Shown in pieces: positions 45,904-59,699 of a stretch of DNA of 64,000 nt. The first letter of the stretch is position 1, and every line of letters begins with the position of its first letter. The notes under the pieces are model-generated. The model was not told the origin of the DNA. It saw only the letters and a list, made by a program, of their open reading frames with translations, and did no database searches. A program made the translations under genes and the position numbers. This stretch comes from Rhipicephalus microplus (Eukaryota > Arthropoda > Arachnida > Ixodida > Ixodidae), in assembly GCF_043290135.1 (NCBI RefSeq), contig NW_027464602.1, forward strand, positions 2,046,001-2,110,000, in the 5' to 3' direction.

Positions 45904-47644
45904 GGTTAACAGCCGATCGCGCTAGCCAATTGCGCCAGGGAGACAGTCCTGCTCCACTCTCACCACCATCAGAACATATCTTCAAAGCTATCAGCCCAAA
46001 GAAAAAAAAGCACCGGACCACCACCGGGTGGGCTCGAACCTCCAACCTTTCGTTTAACAGCCAATCGCGCTAGCCCATTGCGCCACGGAGACAGTCCTGC
46101 TCCACTCTCACCACCATCAGAACATATCTTCAAAGCTATCAGCACAAAGAAAAAAAAGCGCCGCACCACCACCGGGTAGGCTCGAAACTCCAACCTTTCG
46201 GTTAACAGCCGATCGCGCTAGCCAATTGCGCCATGGAGACAGTCCTGCTCCACTCTCACCACCATCAGAACATATCTTCAAAGCTATTACCACAAAGAAA
46301 AAAGCAACACACCACTCCTGGGAGGGCTCGAACCTCCAACCTTTTGGTTAACAGCCGATCGCGCAAGCCAATTGCGCCACGGAGACAGTCCTGCTCCACT
46401 CTCACCACCATCAGAACATATCTTCAAAGCTATTAGCGCAAAGAAAAAAAGCGCCGCGCCACCACCGGGTGGGCTCGAACCTCCAACCTTTCGGTTAACA
46501 GCCGATCGCGCTAACCCAATGCGCCACGGGGACAGTCTTGCTCCACTCTCACCACCATCAGAACATATCTTCAAAGCTATCAGCGCAAAGAAAAAAAAGC
46601 GCCGCACCACCACCGGGTGGGCTCGAACCTCCAACCTTTCGGTAAACAGCCGATCGCGCTAGCCAATTGCGCCACGGAGACAGTCTTGCTCCACTCTCAA
46701 CACCATCAGAACATATCTTCAAAGCTACAAGCGCAAAGAAAAAAAAGCGCCGCACCACCACCGGGTGGGCTCGAACCTCCAACCTTTCGGTTAACAGCCA
46801 ATCGCGTTAGCTAATTGCGCCACAGAGACAGTCCTGCTCCACTCTCACCACCATCAGAACATATCTTCAAAGCTATCAGCACAAAGAGAAAAAAGCGCCG
46901 CACCACCACCGGGTGGGCTCGAAACTCCAACCTTTCGGTAAACAGCCGATCGCACTAGCCAATTGCGCCATGGAGACAGTCCTGCTCCACTCTCACCACC
47001 GTCAGAACATATCTTCAAAGCTATTACCACAAAGAAAAAAGCAACACACCACTCCTGGGAGGGCTCGAAACTCCAACCTTTCGGTTAACAGCTGATCGCT
47101 CTAGCCCATTGCGCCACGGAGACAGCCTTGCTCCAATCTCAACACCATCAGAACATATCTTCAAAGCTATTAGCGCAAAGAAAAAAAGCGCCGCACCACC
47201 ACCGGGTGGGCTCGAACATCCAACCTTTCGGTTAACAGCCGATCGCGCTAGCCAATTGCGCCACGGAGACAGTCCTGCTCCACTCTCACCACCATCAGAA
47301 CATATCTTCAAAGCTAATAGTGCAAAAAAAAAGCAGCACACCACTCCCGGGAGGGCTCGAAACTCCAACCTTTCGGTTAACAGCCGATCGCGCTAGCCCA
47401 TTGCGCCACGGGGACAGTCTTGCTCCACTCTCACCACCATCAGTACATATCTTCAAAGCTATCAGCACAAAGAAAAAAAAACGCCGCACCACCACCGGGT
47501 GGGCTCGAACCTGCAACCTTCCGGTTAACAGCCGATCGCGCAAGCCAATTGCACCACGGAGACAGTCCTGCTCCACTCTCACCACCATCAGAACATATCT
47601 TCAAAGCTATCGGCCCAAAGAAAAAAAGCACCGCACCACCACCG

Positions 47645-48661
47645 GGTGGGCTCGAACCTCCAACCTTTCGGTCAACCGGTAATCGCGCTAGCCAATTGCG
47701 CCACGGAGACAGTCCTGCTCCACTCTCACCACCATCAGAACATATCTTCAAAGCTATCAGCACAAAGAAAAAAAAGCGGCACACCATCACCGCGTGGGCT
47801 CGAACCTCCAACCTTTCGGTTAACAGCCGATCGCGCTAGCCAACTGCGCCACGAAGACATTCGTGCTCCACTCTCACCACCATCAGAACATATCTTCAAA
47901 GCTATCAGCCCAAAGAAAAAAAAAGCGCCGCACCACCTCCGGGTGGGCTCGAACCTTCAACCTTTCGGTTAACAGCCGATCGCGCTAGCCTATTGCCCCA
48001 CGGAGACAGTCGGGCTCCACTCTCACCACCGTCAGAACATTTCTTCAGAGCTATCACCCCATAGAAAAAAAAGAGCCGCAGCACCACCGGGGGGGCTCGA
48101 ACCTCCAACCTTTCGGTTAACAGCCGATCGCGCTAGCCAATTGCGCCACGAAGACAGTCCTGCTGCACTCTCACCACCATCAGAACATATCTTCAAACTA
48201 TCAGCGCAAAAAAAAGCGCCGCACCACCACCGGGTGGGCTCGAAACTCCAACCTTTTGGTTAACAGCCGATCGCGCTAGCCAAATGCGCCACAGAGACAG
48301 TCTTGCTCCACTCTCAACACCATCAGAACATATCTTCAAAGCTACAAGCGCAAAGAAAAAAAAGCGCCGCACCACCACCGGGTGGGCTCGAACCTCCAAC
48401 CTTTCGGTTAACAGCCGATCGCGCTAGCCAATTGCGCCACGGGGACAGTCTTGCTCCACCCTCACCACCATCAGAACATATCTTCAAAGCTATCAGCGCA
48501 ATGAAAAAAAAGCGCCGCACCACCACCGGGTGTGCTCGAACCTCCAACCTTTCGGTTAACAGCCGATCGCGCTAGCCAATTGCGCCACGGAGACAGTCCT
48601 GCTCCACTCTCACCACCATCAGAACATATCTTCAAAGCTATCAGCACAAAGAAAAAAAAGC
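47645..48661. repeat. Eight-unit-spaced duplication, copy 1
   Basis: About seven units recurring 1181 bp downstream, marked by GGTCAACCGGTAATCGCG near 47.67 kb and AATGAAAAAAAAGCGCC near 48.50 kb. Confidence 0.75.
47785..47858 (-). tRNA. tRNA-Asn(GTT)-like unit with consensus A box
   Basis: Sub-family with GCGGCACACCATCACCGCG on the plus strand. The A box TGGCGCAGTTGG is a full consensus match, the B box is intact and the anticodon is GTT. Acceptor halves GTCTTCG and CGGTGAT pair at six of seven positions counting wobbles, with T-T at 4:69; this is better than the main family because 2:71 is T-A. The T stem has G-G at 49:65. Related units follow near 48.68, 48.97, 51.48, 53.25, 54.73 and 56.94 kb. 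Confidence 0.65.
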
Positions 48662-48825
48662 GGCGCACTATCACCGCGTGGGCTCGAACCTCCAACCTTT
48701 CGGTTAACAGCCGATCGCACTAGCCAACTGCGCCACGGAGACAGTCGTGCTCCACTCTCACCACCATCAGAACATATCTTCAAAGCTATCAGCCCAAAGA
48801 AAAAAAAAGCGCCGCACCACCTCCG

Positions 48826-49842
48826 GGTGGGCTCGAACCTCCAACCTTTCGGTCAACCGGTAATCGCGCTAGCCAATTGCGCCACGGAGACAGTCCTGCT
48901 CCACTCTCACCACCATCAGAACATATCTTCAAAGCTATCAGCACAAAGAAAAAAAAGCGGCACACCATCACCGCGTGGGCTCGAACCTCCAACCTTTCGG
49001 TTAACAGCCGATCGAGCTAGCCAACTGCGCCACGGAGATAGTCGTGCTCCACTCTCACCACCATCAGAACATATCTTCAAAGCTATCAGCCCAAAGAAAA
49101 AAAAAGCGCCGCACCACCTCCGGGTGGGCTCGAACCTTCAACCTTTCGGTTAACAGCCGATCGCGCTAGCCTATTGCCCCACGGAGACAGTCGTGCTCCA
49201 CTCTCACCACCGTCAGAACATTTCTTCAGAGCTATCACCCCAAAGAAAAAAAAGAGCCGCAGCACCACCGGGTGGGCTCGAACCTCCAACCTTTCGGTTA
49301 ACAGCCGATCGCGCTAGCCAATTGCGCCACGAAGACAGTCCTGCTGCACTCTCACCACCATCAGAACATATCTTCAAACTATCAGCGCAAAAAAAAGCGC
49401 CGCACCACCACCGGGTGGGCTCGAAACTCCAACCTTTTGGTTAACAGCCGATCGCGCTAGCCAAATGCGCCACAGAGACAGTCTTGCTCCACTCTCAACA
49501 CCATCAGAACATATCTTCAAAGCTACAAGCGCAAAGAAAAAAAAGCGCCGCACCACCACCGGGTGGGCTCGAACCTCCAACCTTTCGGTTAACAGCCGAT
49601 CGCGCTAGCCAATTGCGCCACGGGGACAGTCTTGCTCCACCCTCACCACCATCAGAACATATCTTCAAAGCTATCAGCGCAATGAAAAAAAAGCGCCGCC
49701 CCACCACCGGGTGTGCTCGAACCTCCAACCTTTCGGTTAACAGCCGATCGCGCTAGCCAATTGCGCCACGGAGACAGTCCTGCTCCACTCTCACCACCAT
49801 CAGAACATATCTTCAAAGCTATCAGCACAAAGAAAAAAAAGC
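48826..49842. repeat. Eight-unit-spaced duplication, copy 2
   Basis: Partner of the preceding block at an offset of 1181 bp; the two copies are separated by about one further unit. Confidence 0.75.
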
Positions 49843-50280
49843 GCCGCACCACCACCACCGGGTAGGCTCGAAACTCCAACCTTTCGGTTAACAGCCGATC
49901 GCGCTAGCCAATTGCGCCATGGAGACAGTCCTGCTCCACTCTCACCACCATCAGAACATATCTTCAAAGCTATTACCACAAAGAAAAAAGCAACACACCA
50001 CTCCTGGGAGGGCTCGAACCTCCAACCTTTTGGTTAACAGCCGATCGCGCAACCAATTGCGCCACGGAGACAGTCCTGCTCCACTCTCACCACCATCAGA
50101 ACATATCTTCAAAGCTATTAGCGCAAAGAAAAAAAGCGCCGCGCCACCACCGGGTGGGCTCGAACCTCCAACCTTTCGGTTAACAGCCGATCGCGCTAAC
50201 CCAATGCGCCACGGGGACAGTCTTGCTCTACTCTCACCACCATCAGAACATATCTTCAAAGCTATCAGCGCAAAGAAAAA

Positions 50281-52905
50281 AAAGCGCCGCACCACCACCG
50301 GGTGGGCTCGAACCTCCAACCTTTCGGTTAACAGCCGATCGCGCTAGCCAATTGCGCCACGGAGACAGTCTTGCTCCACTCTCAACACCATCAGAACATA
50401 TCTTCAAAGCTACAAGCGCAAAGAAAAAAAAGCGCCGCACCACCACCGGGTGGGCTCGAACCTCCAACCTTTCGGTTAACAGCCAATCGCGTTAGCCAAT
50501 TGCGCCACAGAGACAGTCCTGCTCCACTCTCACCACCATCAGAACATATCTTCAAAGCTATCAGCACAAAGAGAAAAAAGCGCCGCACCACCACCAGGTG
50601 GGCTCGAAACTCCAACCTTTCGGTTAACAGCCGATCGCGCTAGCCAATTGCGCCATGGAGACAGTCCTGCTCCACTCTCACCACCATCAGAACATATCTT
50701 CAAAGCTATTACCACAAAGAAAAAAGCAACACACCACTCCTGGGAGGGATAGAAACTCCAACCTTTCAGTTAACAGCTGATCGCGCTAGCCCATTGCGCC
50801 ACGGAGACAGCCTTGCTCCAATCTTAACACCATCAGAACATATCTTCAAAGCTATTAGCGCAAAGAAAAAAAGCGCCGCACCACCACCGGGTGGGCTCGA
50901 ACATCCAACCTTTCGGTTAACAGCCGATCGCGCTAGCCAATTGCGCCACGGAGACAGTCCTGCTCCACTCTCACCACCATCAGAACATATCTTCAAAGCT
51001 ATTAGTGCAAAGAAAAAAGCAGCACACCACTCCCGGGAGGGCTCGAAACTCCAACCTTTCGGTTAACAGCCGATCGCGCTAGCCCATTGCGCCACGGGAA
51101 CAGTCTTGCTCCACACTCACCACCATCACTACATATCTTCAAAGCTATCAGCACAAAGAAAAAAAAACGCCGCACCACCACCGGGTGGGCTCGAACCTCC
51201 AACCTTTCGGTTAACAGCGGATCGCGCAAGCCAATTGCGCCACGGAGACAGTCCTGCTCCACTCTCACCACCATCAGAACATATCTTCAAAGCTATCGGC
51301 CCAAAGAAAAAAAGCACCGCACCACCACCGGGTGGGCTCGAACCTCCAACCTTTCGGTCAACAGGTAATCGCGCTAGCCAATTGCGCCACGGAGACAGTC
51401 CTGCTCCACTCTCACCACCATCAGAGCATATCTTCAAAGCTATCAGCACAAAGAAAAAAAAGCGGCACACTATCACCGCGTGGGCTCCAACCTCCAACCT
51501 TTCGGTTAACAGCCGATCGCGCTAGCCAACTGCGCCACGGAGACAGTCGTGCTCCACTCTCACCACCATCAGAACATATCTTCAAAGCTATCAGCCCAAA
51601 GAAAAAAAAGCGCCGCACCACCTCCGGGTGGGCTCGAACCTCCAACCTTTCGGTTAACAGCAGATCGCGCTAGCCTATTGCCCCACGGAGACAGTCGTGC
51701 TCCACTCTCACCACCGTCAGAACATTTCTTCAGAGCTATCACCCCAAAGAAAAAAAGAGCCGCAGCACCACCGCATGGGCTCGAACCTCCAACCTTTCGG
51801 TTAACAGCCGATCGCGCTTGCCCATTGCGCCACGGGGACAGTCTTGCTCCACTCTCACCACCATCAGAACATATCTTCAAAGCTATCAGCCCAAAGAAAA
51901 AAAAGCGCCGCACCACCACCGGGTGGGCTCGAACCTTCAACCTTTTGGATAACAGCTGATCGCACTTGCCAATTGCGCCACGGAGGCAGTCGTGCTCCAC
52001 TTTTACCACCATCAGAACATATCTTCAAAGCTATCAGCCCAAAGAAAAAAAAAGCGCCGCACCACCACCGGGTGGGCTCGAACCTCCAACCTTTCGGTTA
52101 ACAGCCGATCGCGCTATCCCATTGCGCCACGGAGATAGCCTTGCTCCACTCTCAACACCATCAGAACATATCTTCAAAGCTATTAGCGCAAAGAAAAAAA
52201 GCGCCGCACCTCCACCAGGTGGGCTCGAACCTCCAACCTTTCGGTTAAAAGCCGATCGCGCTAGCCAATCGCGCCACGAAGACAGTCCTGCTCCACTTTC
52301 ACCACCATCAGAACATATCTTCAAAGCTATTAGTGCAAAGTAAAAAGCAACACACCACTCCCGGGAGGGCTCGAAACTCCAACCCTTCGGTTTACAGCCG
52401 ATCGCGCTAGCCCATTGCGCCACGAGGACAGTCTTGCTCCACTCTCACCACCATCAGAACATATCTTCAAAGCTATCAGCACAAAGAAAAAAAAAGCGCC
52501 GCACCACCACCGGGTGGGCTCGAACCTCCAACCTTTCGGTTAACAGCCGATTGCGCAAGCCAATTGCGCCACGGAGACAGTCCTGCTCCACTCTCACCAC
52601 CATCAGAACATATCTTCAAAGCTATCAGCCCAAAGAAAAAAAATACCGCACCACCACCGGGTGGGCTCGAACTTCCAACCTTTCGGTTAACAGCCAATCG
52701 CGCTAGCCAATTGCGCCACGGAGATAGCCTTGCTCCACTCTCAACACCATCAGAACATATCTTCAAAGCTATTAGCGCAAAGAAAAAAAGCGCCGCACCT
52801 CCACCGGGTGGGCTCGAACCTCCAACCTTTCGGTTAAAAGCCGATCGCGCTAGCCAATCGCGCCACGAAGACAGTCCTGCTCCACTTTCACCACCATCAG
52901 AACAT
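50281..52905. repeat. Three-copy higher-order block, copy A
   Basis: The first 1.54 kb recurs at +3243 bp and +5452 bp; the remainder recurs at +5595 bp. Markers: GGGAGGGATAGAAACTCC near 50.74 kb, CACCATCACTACATATC near 51.12 kb and GGTCAACAGGTAATCGCG near 51.36 kb. Confidence 0.75.
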
Positions 52906-53523
52906 ATCTTCAAAGCTATTAGTGCAAAGTAAAAAGCAACACACCACTCCCGGGAGGGCTCGAAACTCCAACCTTTCGGTTAACAGCGGATCGCGCAAGC
53001 CAATTGCGCCACGGAGACAGTCCTGCTCCACTCTCACCACCATCAGAACATATCTTCAAAGCTATCGGCCCAAAGAAAAAAAGCACCGCACCACCACCGG
53101 GTGGGCTCGAACCTCCAACCTTTCGGTCAACAGGTAATCGCGCTAGCCAATTGCGCCACGGAGACAGTCCTGCTCCACTCTCACCACCATCAGAGCATAT
53201 CTTCAAAGCTATCAGCACAAAGAAAAAAAAGCGGCACACTATCACCGCGTGGGCTCCAACCTCCAACCTTTCGGTTAACAGCCGATCGCGCTAGCCAACT
53301 GCGCCACGGAGACAGTCGTGCTCCACTCTCACCACCATCAGAACATATCTTCAAAGCTATCAGCCCAAAGAAAAAAAAGCGCCGCACCACCTCCGGGTGG
53401 GCTCGAACCTCCAACCTTTCGGTTAACAGCAGATCGCGCTAGCCTATTGCCCCACGGAGACAGTCGTGCTCCACTCTCACCACCGTCAGAACATTTCTTC
53501 AGAGCTATCACCCCAAAGAAAAA

Positions 53524-55063
53524 AAAGCGCCGCACCACCACCGGGTGGGCTCGAACCTCCAACCTTTCGGTTAACAGCCGATCGCGCTAGCCAATTGCGC
53601 CACGGAGACAGTCTTGCTCCACTCTCAACACCATCAGAACATATCTTCAAAGCTACAAGCGCAAAGAAAAAAAAGCGCCGCACCACCACCGGGTGGGCTC
53701 GAACCTCCAACCTTTCGGTTAACAGCCAATCGCGTTAGCCAATTGCGCCACAGAGACAGTCCTGCTCCACTCTCACCACCATCAGAACATATCTTCAAAG
53801 CTATCAGCACAAAGAGAAAAAAGCGCCGCACCACCACCAGGTGGGCTCGAAACTCCAACCTTTCGGTTAACAGCCGATCGCGCTAGCCAATTGCGCCATG
53901 GAGACAGTCCTGCTCCACTCTCACCACCATCAGAACATATCTTCAAAGCTATTACCACAAAGAAAAAAGCAACACACCACTCCTGGGAGGGATAGAAACT
54001 CCAACCTTTCAGTTAACAGCTGATCGCGCTAGCCCATTGCGCCACGGAGACAGCCTTGCTCCAATCTTAACACCATCAGAACATATCTTCAAAGCTATTA
54101 GCGCAAAGAAAAAAAGCGCCGCACCACCACCGGGTGGGCTCGAACATCCAACCTTTCGGTTAACAGCCGATCGCGCTAGCCAATTGCGCCACGGAGACAG
54201 TCCTGCTCCACTCTCACCACCATCAGAACATATCTTCAAAGCTATTAGTGCAAAGAAAAAAGCAGCACACCACTCCCGGGAGGGCTCGAAACTCCAACCT
54301 TTCGGTTAACAGCCGATCACGCTAGCCCATTGCGCCACGGGGACAGTCTTGCTCCACACTCACCACCATCACTACATATCTTCAAAGCTATCAGCACAAA
54401 GAAAAAAAAACGCCGCACCACCACCGGGTGGGCTCGAACCTCCAACCTTTCGGTTAACAGCCGATCGCGCAAGCCAATTGCGCCACGGAGACAGTCGTGC
54501 TCCACTCTCACCACCATCAGAACATATCTTCAAAGCTATCGGCCCAAAGAAAAAAAGCACCGCACCACCACCGGGTTGGCTCGAACCTCCAACCTTTCGG
54601 TCAACAGGTAATCGCGCTAGCCAATTGCGCCATGGAGACAGTCCTGCTCCACTCTCACCACCATCAGAACATATCTTCAAAGCTATCAGCACAAAGAAAA
54701 AAAAGCGGCACACTATCACCGCGTGGGCTCGAACCTCCAACCTTTCGGTTAACAGCCGATCGCGCTAGCCAACTGCGCCACGGAGACAGTCGTGCTCCAC
54801 TCTCACCACCATCAGAACATATCTTCAAAGCTATCAGCCCAAAGAAAAAAAAGCGCCGCACCACCTCCGGGTGGGCTCGAACCTCCAACCTTTCGGTTAA
54901 CAGCAGATCGCGCTAGCCTATTGCCCCACGGAGACAGTCGTGCTCCACTCTCACCACCGTCAGAACATTTCTTCAGAGCTATCACCCCAAAGAAAAAAAA
55001 GAGCCGCAGCACCACCGCGTGGGCTCGAACCTCCAACCTTTCGGTTAACAGCCGATCGCGCTA
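53524..55063. repeat. Three-copy higher-order block, copy B
   Basis: Offset 3243 bp from copy A over about 1.54 kb, then joins sequence that is repeated at 62.2-62.7 kb (offset 7208). Confidence 0.75.
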
Positions 55064-55732
55064 GCCAATTGCGCCACGAAGACAGTCCTGCTGCACTCTC
55101 ACCACCATCAGAACATATCTTTAAACTATCAGCGCAAAAAACAGCGCCGCACCACCACCGGGTGGGCTCGAAACTCCAACTTTTTGGTTAACAGCCGATC
55201 GCGCTTGCCCATTGCGCCACGGGGACAGTCTTGCTCCACTCTCACCACCATCAGAACATATCTTCAAAGCTATCAGCCCAAAGAAAAAAAAGCGCCGCAC
55301 CACCACCGGGTGGGCTCGAACCTTCAACCTTTCGGATAACAGCTGATCGCACTCGCCAATTGCGCCACGGAGGCAGTCGTGCTCCACTGTTACCACCATC
55401 AGAACATATCTTCAAAGCTATCAGCACAAAGAAAAAAAAAGCGCCGCACCACCACCGGGTGGGCTCGAACCTCCAACCTTTCGGTTAACAGCCGATCGCG
55501 CTAGCCCATTGCGCCACGGAGATAGCCTTGCTCCACTCTCAACACCATCAGAACATATCTTCAAAGCTATTAGCGCAAAGAAAAAAAGCGCCGCACCTCC
55601 ACCGGGTGGGCTCGAACCTCCAACCTTTTGGTTAACAGCCGATCGCGCTAACCCAATGCGCCACGGGGACAGTCTTGCTCTACTCTCACCACCATCAGAA
55701 CATATCTTCAAAGCTATCAGCGCAAAGAAAAA

Positions 55733-58500
55733 AAAGCGCCGCACCACCACCGGGTGGTCTCGAACCTCCAACCTTTCGGTTAACAGCCGATCGCGCTAGC
55801 CAATTGCGCCACGGAGACAGTCTTGCTCCACTCTCAACACCATCAGAACATATCTTCAAAGCTACAAGCGCAAAGAAAAAAAAGCGCCGCACCACCACCG
55901 GGTGGGCTCGAACCTCCAACCTTTCGGTTAACAGCCAATCGCGTTAGCCAATTGCGCCACAGAGACAGTCCTGCTCCACTCTCACCACCATCAGAACATA
56001 TCTTCAAAGCTATCAGCACAAAGAGAAAAAAGCGCCGCACCACCACCAGGTGGGCTCGAAACTCCAACCTTTCGGTTAACAGCCGATCGCGCTAGCCAAT
56101 TGCGCCATGGAGACAGTCCTGCTCCACTCTCACCACCATCAGAACATATCTTCAAAGCTATTACCACAAAGAAAAAAGCAACACACCACTCCTGGGAGGG
56201 ATAGAAACTCCAACCTTTCAGTTAACAGCTGATCGCGCTAGCCCATTGCGCCACGGAGACAGCCTTGCTCCAATCTTAACACCATCAGAACATATCTTCA
56301 AAGCTATTAGCGCAAAGAAAAAAAGCGCCGCACCACCACCGGGTGGGCTCGAACATCCAACCTTTCGGTTAACAGCCGATCGTGCTAGCCAATTGCGCCA
56401 CGGAGACAGTCCTGCTCCACTCTCACCACCATCAGAACATATCTTCAAAGCTATTAGTGCAAAGAAAAAAGCAGCACACCACTCCCGGGAGGGCTCGAAA
56501 CTCCAACCTTTCGGTTAACAGCCGATCGCGCTAGCCCATTGCGCCACGGGAACAGTCTTGCTCCACACTCACCACCATCACTACATATCTTCAAAGCTAT
56601 CAGCACAAAGAAAAAAAAACGCCGCACCACCACCGGGTGGCCTCGAACCTCCAACCTTTCGGTTAACAGCGGATCGCGCAAGCCAATTGCGCCACGGAGA
56701 CAGTCCTGCTCCACTCTCACCACCATCAGAACATATCTTCAAAGCTATCGGCCCAAAGAAAAAAAGCACCGCACCACCACCGGGTGGGCTCGAACCTCCA
56801 ACCTTTCGGTCAACAGGTAATCGCGCTAGCCAATTGCGCCACGGAGACAGTCCTGCTCCACTCTCACCACCATCAGAGCATATCTTCAAAGCTATCAGCA
56901 CAAAGAAAAAAAAGCGGCACACTATCACCGCGTGGGCTCCAACCTCCAACCTTTCGGTTAACAGCCGATCGCGCTAGCCAACTGCGCCACGCAGACAGTC
57001 GTGCTCCACTCTCACCACCATCAGAACATATCTTCAAAGCTATCAGCCCAAAGAAAAAAAAGCGCCGCACCACCTCCGGGTGGGCTCGAACCTCCAACCT
57101 TTCGGTTAACAGCAGATCGCGCTAGCCTATTGCCCCACGGAGACAGTCGTGCTCCACTCTCACCACCGTCAGAACATTTCTTCAGAGCTATCACCCCAAA
57201 GAAAAAAAGAGCCGCAGCACCACCGCATGGGCTCGAACCTCCAACCTTTCGGTTAACAGCCGATCGCGCTAGCCAATTGCGCCACGAAGACAGTCCTGCT
57301 GCACTCTCGCCACCATCAGAACATATCTTTAAACTATCAGCGCAAAAAACAGCGCCGCACCACCACCGGGTGGGCTCGAAACTCCAACTTTTTCGTTAAC
57401 AGCCGATCGCGCTTGCCCATTGCGCCACGGGGACAGTCTTGCTCCACTCTCACCACCATCAGAACATATCTTCAAAGCTATCAGCCCAAAGAAAAAAAAG
57501 CGCCGCACCACCACCGGGTGGGCTCGAACCTTCAACCTTTCGGATAACAGCTGATCGCACTTGCCAATTGCGCCACGGAGGCAGTCGTGCTCCACTTTTA
57601 CCACCATCAGAACATATCTTCAAAGCTATCAGCCCAAAGAAAAAAAAAGCGCCGCACCACCACCGGGTGGGCTCGAACCTCCAACCTTTCGGTTAACAGC
57701 CGATCGCGCTATCCCATTGCGCCACGGAGATAGCCTTGCTCCACTCTCAACACCATCAGAACATATCTTCAAAGCTATTAGCGCAAAGAAAAAAAGCGCC
57801 GCACCTCCACCAGGTGGGCTCGAACCTCCAACCTTTCGGTTAAAAGCCGATCGCGCTAGCCAATCGCGCCACGAAGTCAGTCCTGCTCCACTTTCACCAC
57901 CATCAGAACATATCTTCAAAGCTATTAGTGCAAAGTAAAAAGCAACACACCACTCCCGGGAGGGCTCGAAACTCCAACCCTTCGGTTTACAGCCGATCGC
58001 GCTAGCCCATTGCGCCACGAGGACAGTCTTGCTCCACTCTCACCACCATCAGAACATATCTTCAAAGCTATCAGCACAAAGAAAAAAAAAGCGCCGCACC
58101 ACCACCGGGTGGGCTCGAACCTCCAACCTTTCGGTTAACAGCCGATTGCGCAAGCCAATTGCGCCACGGAGACAGTCCTGCTCCACTCTCACCACCATCA
58201 GAACATATCTTCAAAGCTATCAGCCCAAAGAAAAAAAATACCGCACCACCACCGGGTGGGCTCGAACTTCCAACCTTTCGGTTAACAGCCAATCGCGCTA
58301 GCCAATTGCGCGACGGAGATAGCCTTGCTCCACTCTCAACACCATCAGAACATATCTTCAAAGCTATTAGCGCAAAGAAAAAAAGCGCCGCACCTCCACC
58401 GGGTGGGCTCGAACCTCCAACCTTTCGGTTAAAAGCCGATCGCGCTAGCCAATCGCGCCACGAAGACAGTCCTGCTCCACTTTCACCACCATCAGAACAT
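55733..58500. repeat. Three-copy higher-order block, copy C
   Basis: Follows copy A for its full length, with the offset changing from 5452 to 5595 bp, so copy C holds one extra unit near 57.3 kb. Confidence 0.75.
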
Positions 58501-59699
58501 ATCTTCAAAGCTATTAGTGCAAAGTAAAAAGCAACACACCACTCCCGGGAGGGCTCGAAACTCCAACCCTTCGGTTTACAGCCGATCGCGCTAGCCCATT
58601 GCGCCACGAGGACAGTCTTGCTCCACTCTCACCACCATCAGAACATATCTTCAAAGCTATCAGCACAAAGAAAAAAAAGCGCCGCACCACCACCGGGTGG
58701 GCTCGAACCTCCAACCTTTCGGTTAACAGCCGATTGCGCAAGCCAATTGCGCCACGGAGACAGTCCTGCTCCACTCTCACCACCATCAGAACATATCTTC
58801 AAAGCTATCAGCCCAAAGAAAAAAAATACCGCACCACCACCGGGTGGGCTCGAACTTCCAACCTTTCGGTTAACAGCCAATCGCGCTAGCCAATTGCGCC
58901 ACGGAGACAGTCCTGCTTCACTCTCACCACCATCAGAACATATCTTCAAAGCTATCAGCACAAAGAAAAAAAGCGCCACACCATCATCGGGTGGGCTCGA
59001 ACCTCCAACCTTTCGGTTAACAACCGATCGCGCAAGCCAATTGCGCCACGGAGACAGTCCTGCTCCACACTCACCACCGTCAAAACATTTTTTCAGAGCT
59101 ATCACCCCAAAGAAAAAAAAGCGCCGCAACACCACCGGGTGGGCTCAAACCTCCAACCTTTCGGTTAACAGCCGATCGCGCAAGCCAATTGCGCCACGGA
59201 GACAGTCCTGCTTCACTCTCACCACCATCAGAACATATATTCAAAGCTATCAGCCCAAAGAATAGAAAGCGCCGCGCCACCACCGGGTGGGCTCGAACCT
59301 CCAACCTTTCGGTTAACAGCCGATCGCGCTAGCCCATTGCGCCACGGAGACAGCCTTGCTCCACTTTCAACACCATCAGAACATATCTTCAAAGCTATTA
59401 GCGCAAAGAAAAAAAGCGCCGCGCCACCACCGTGTGGGCTCGAACCTCCCACCTTTCGGTTAACAGCCGATCGCGCTAGCCAATTGCGCCACGGAGACAG
59501 TCCTGCTCCATTTTCACCACCATCAGAACATATCTTCAAAGCTAATAGTGCAAAGAAAAAAGCGCCACACCATCACCGGGTGGGCTCTGACCTCCAACCT
59601 TTCGGTTAACAGCCGATCGCGCAAGCCAATTGCGCCACGGAGACAGTCCTGCTCCACTCTCACCACCGTCAAAACATTTATTCAGAGCTATCACCCCAA

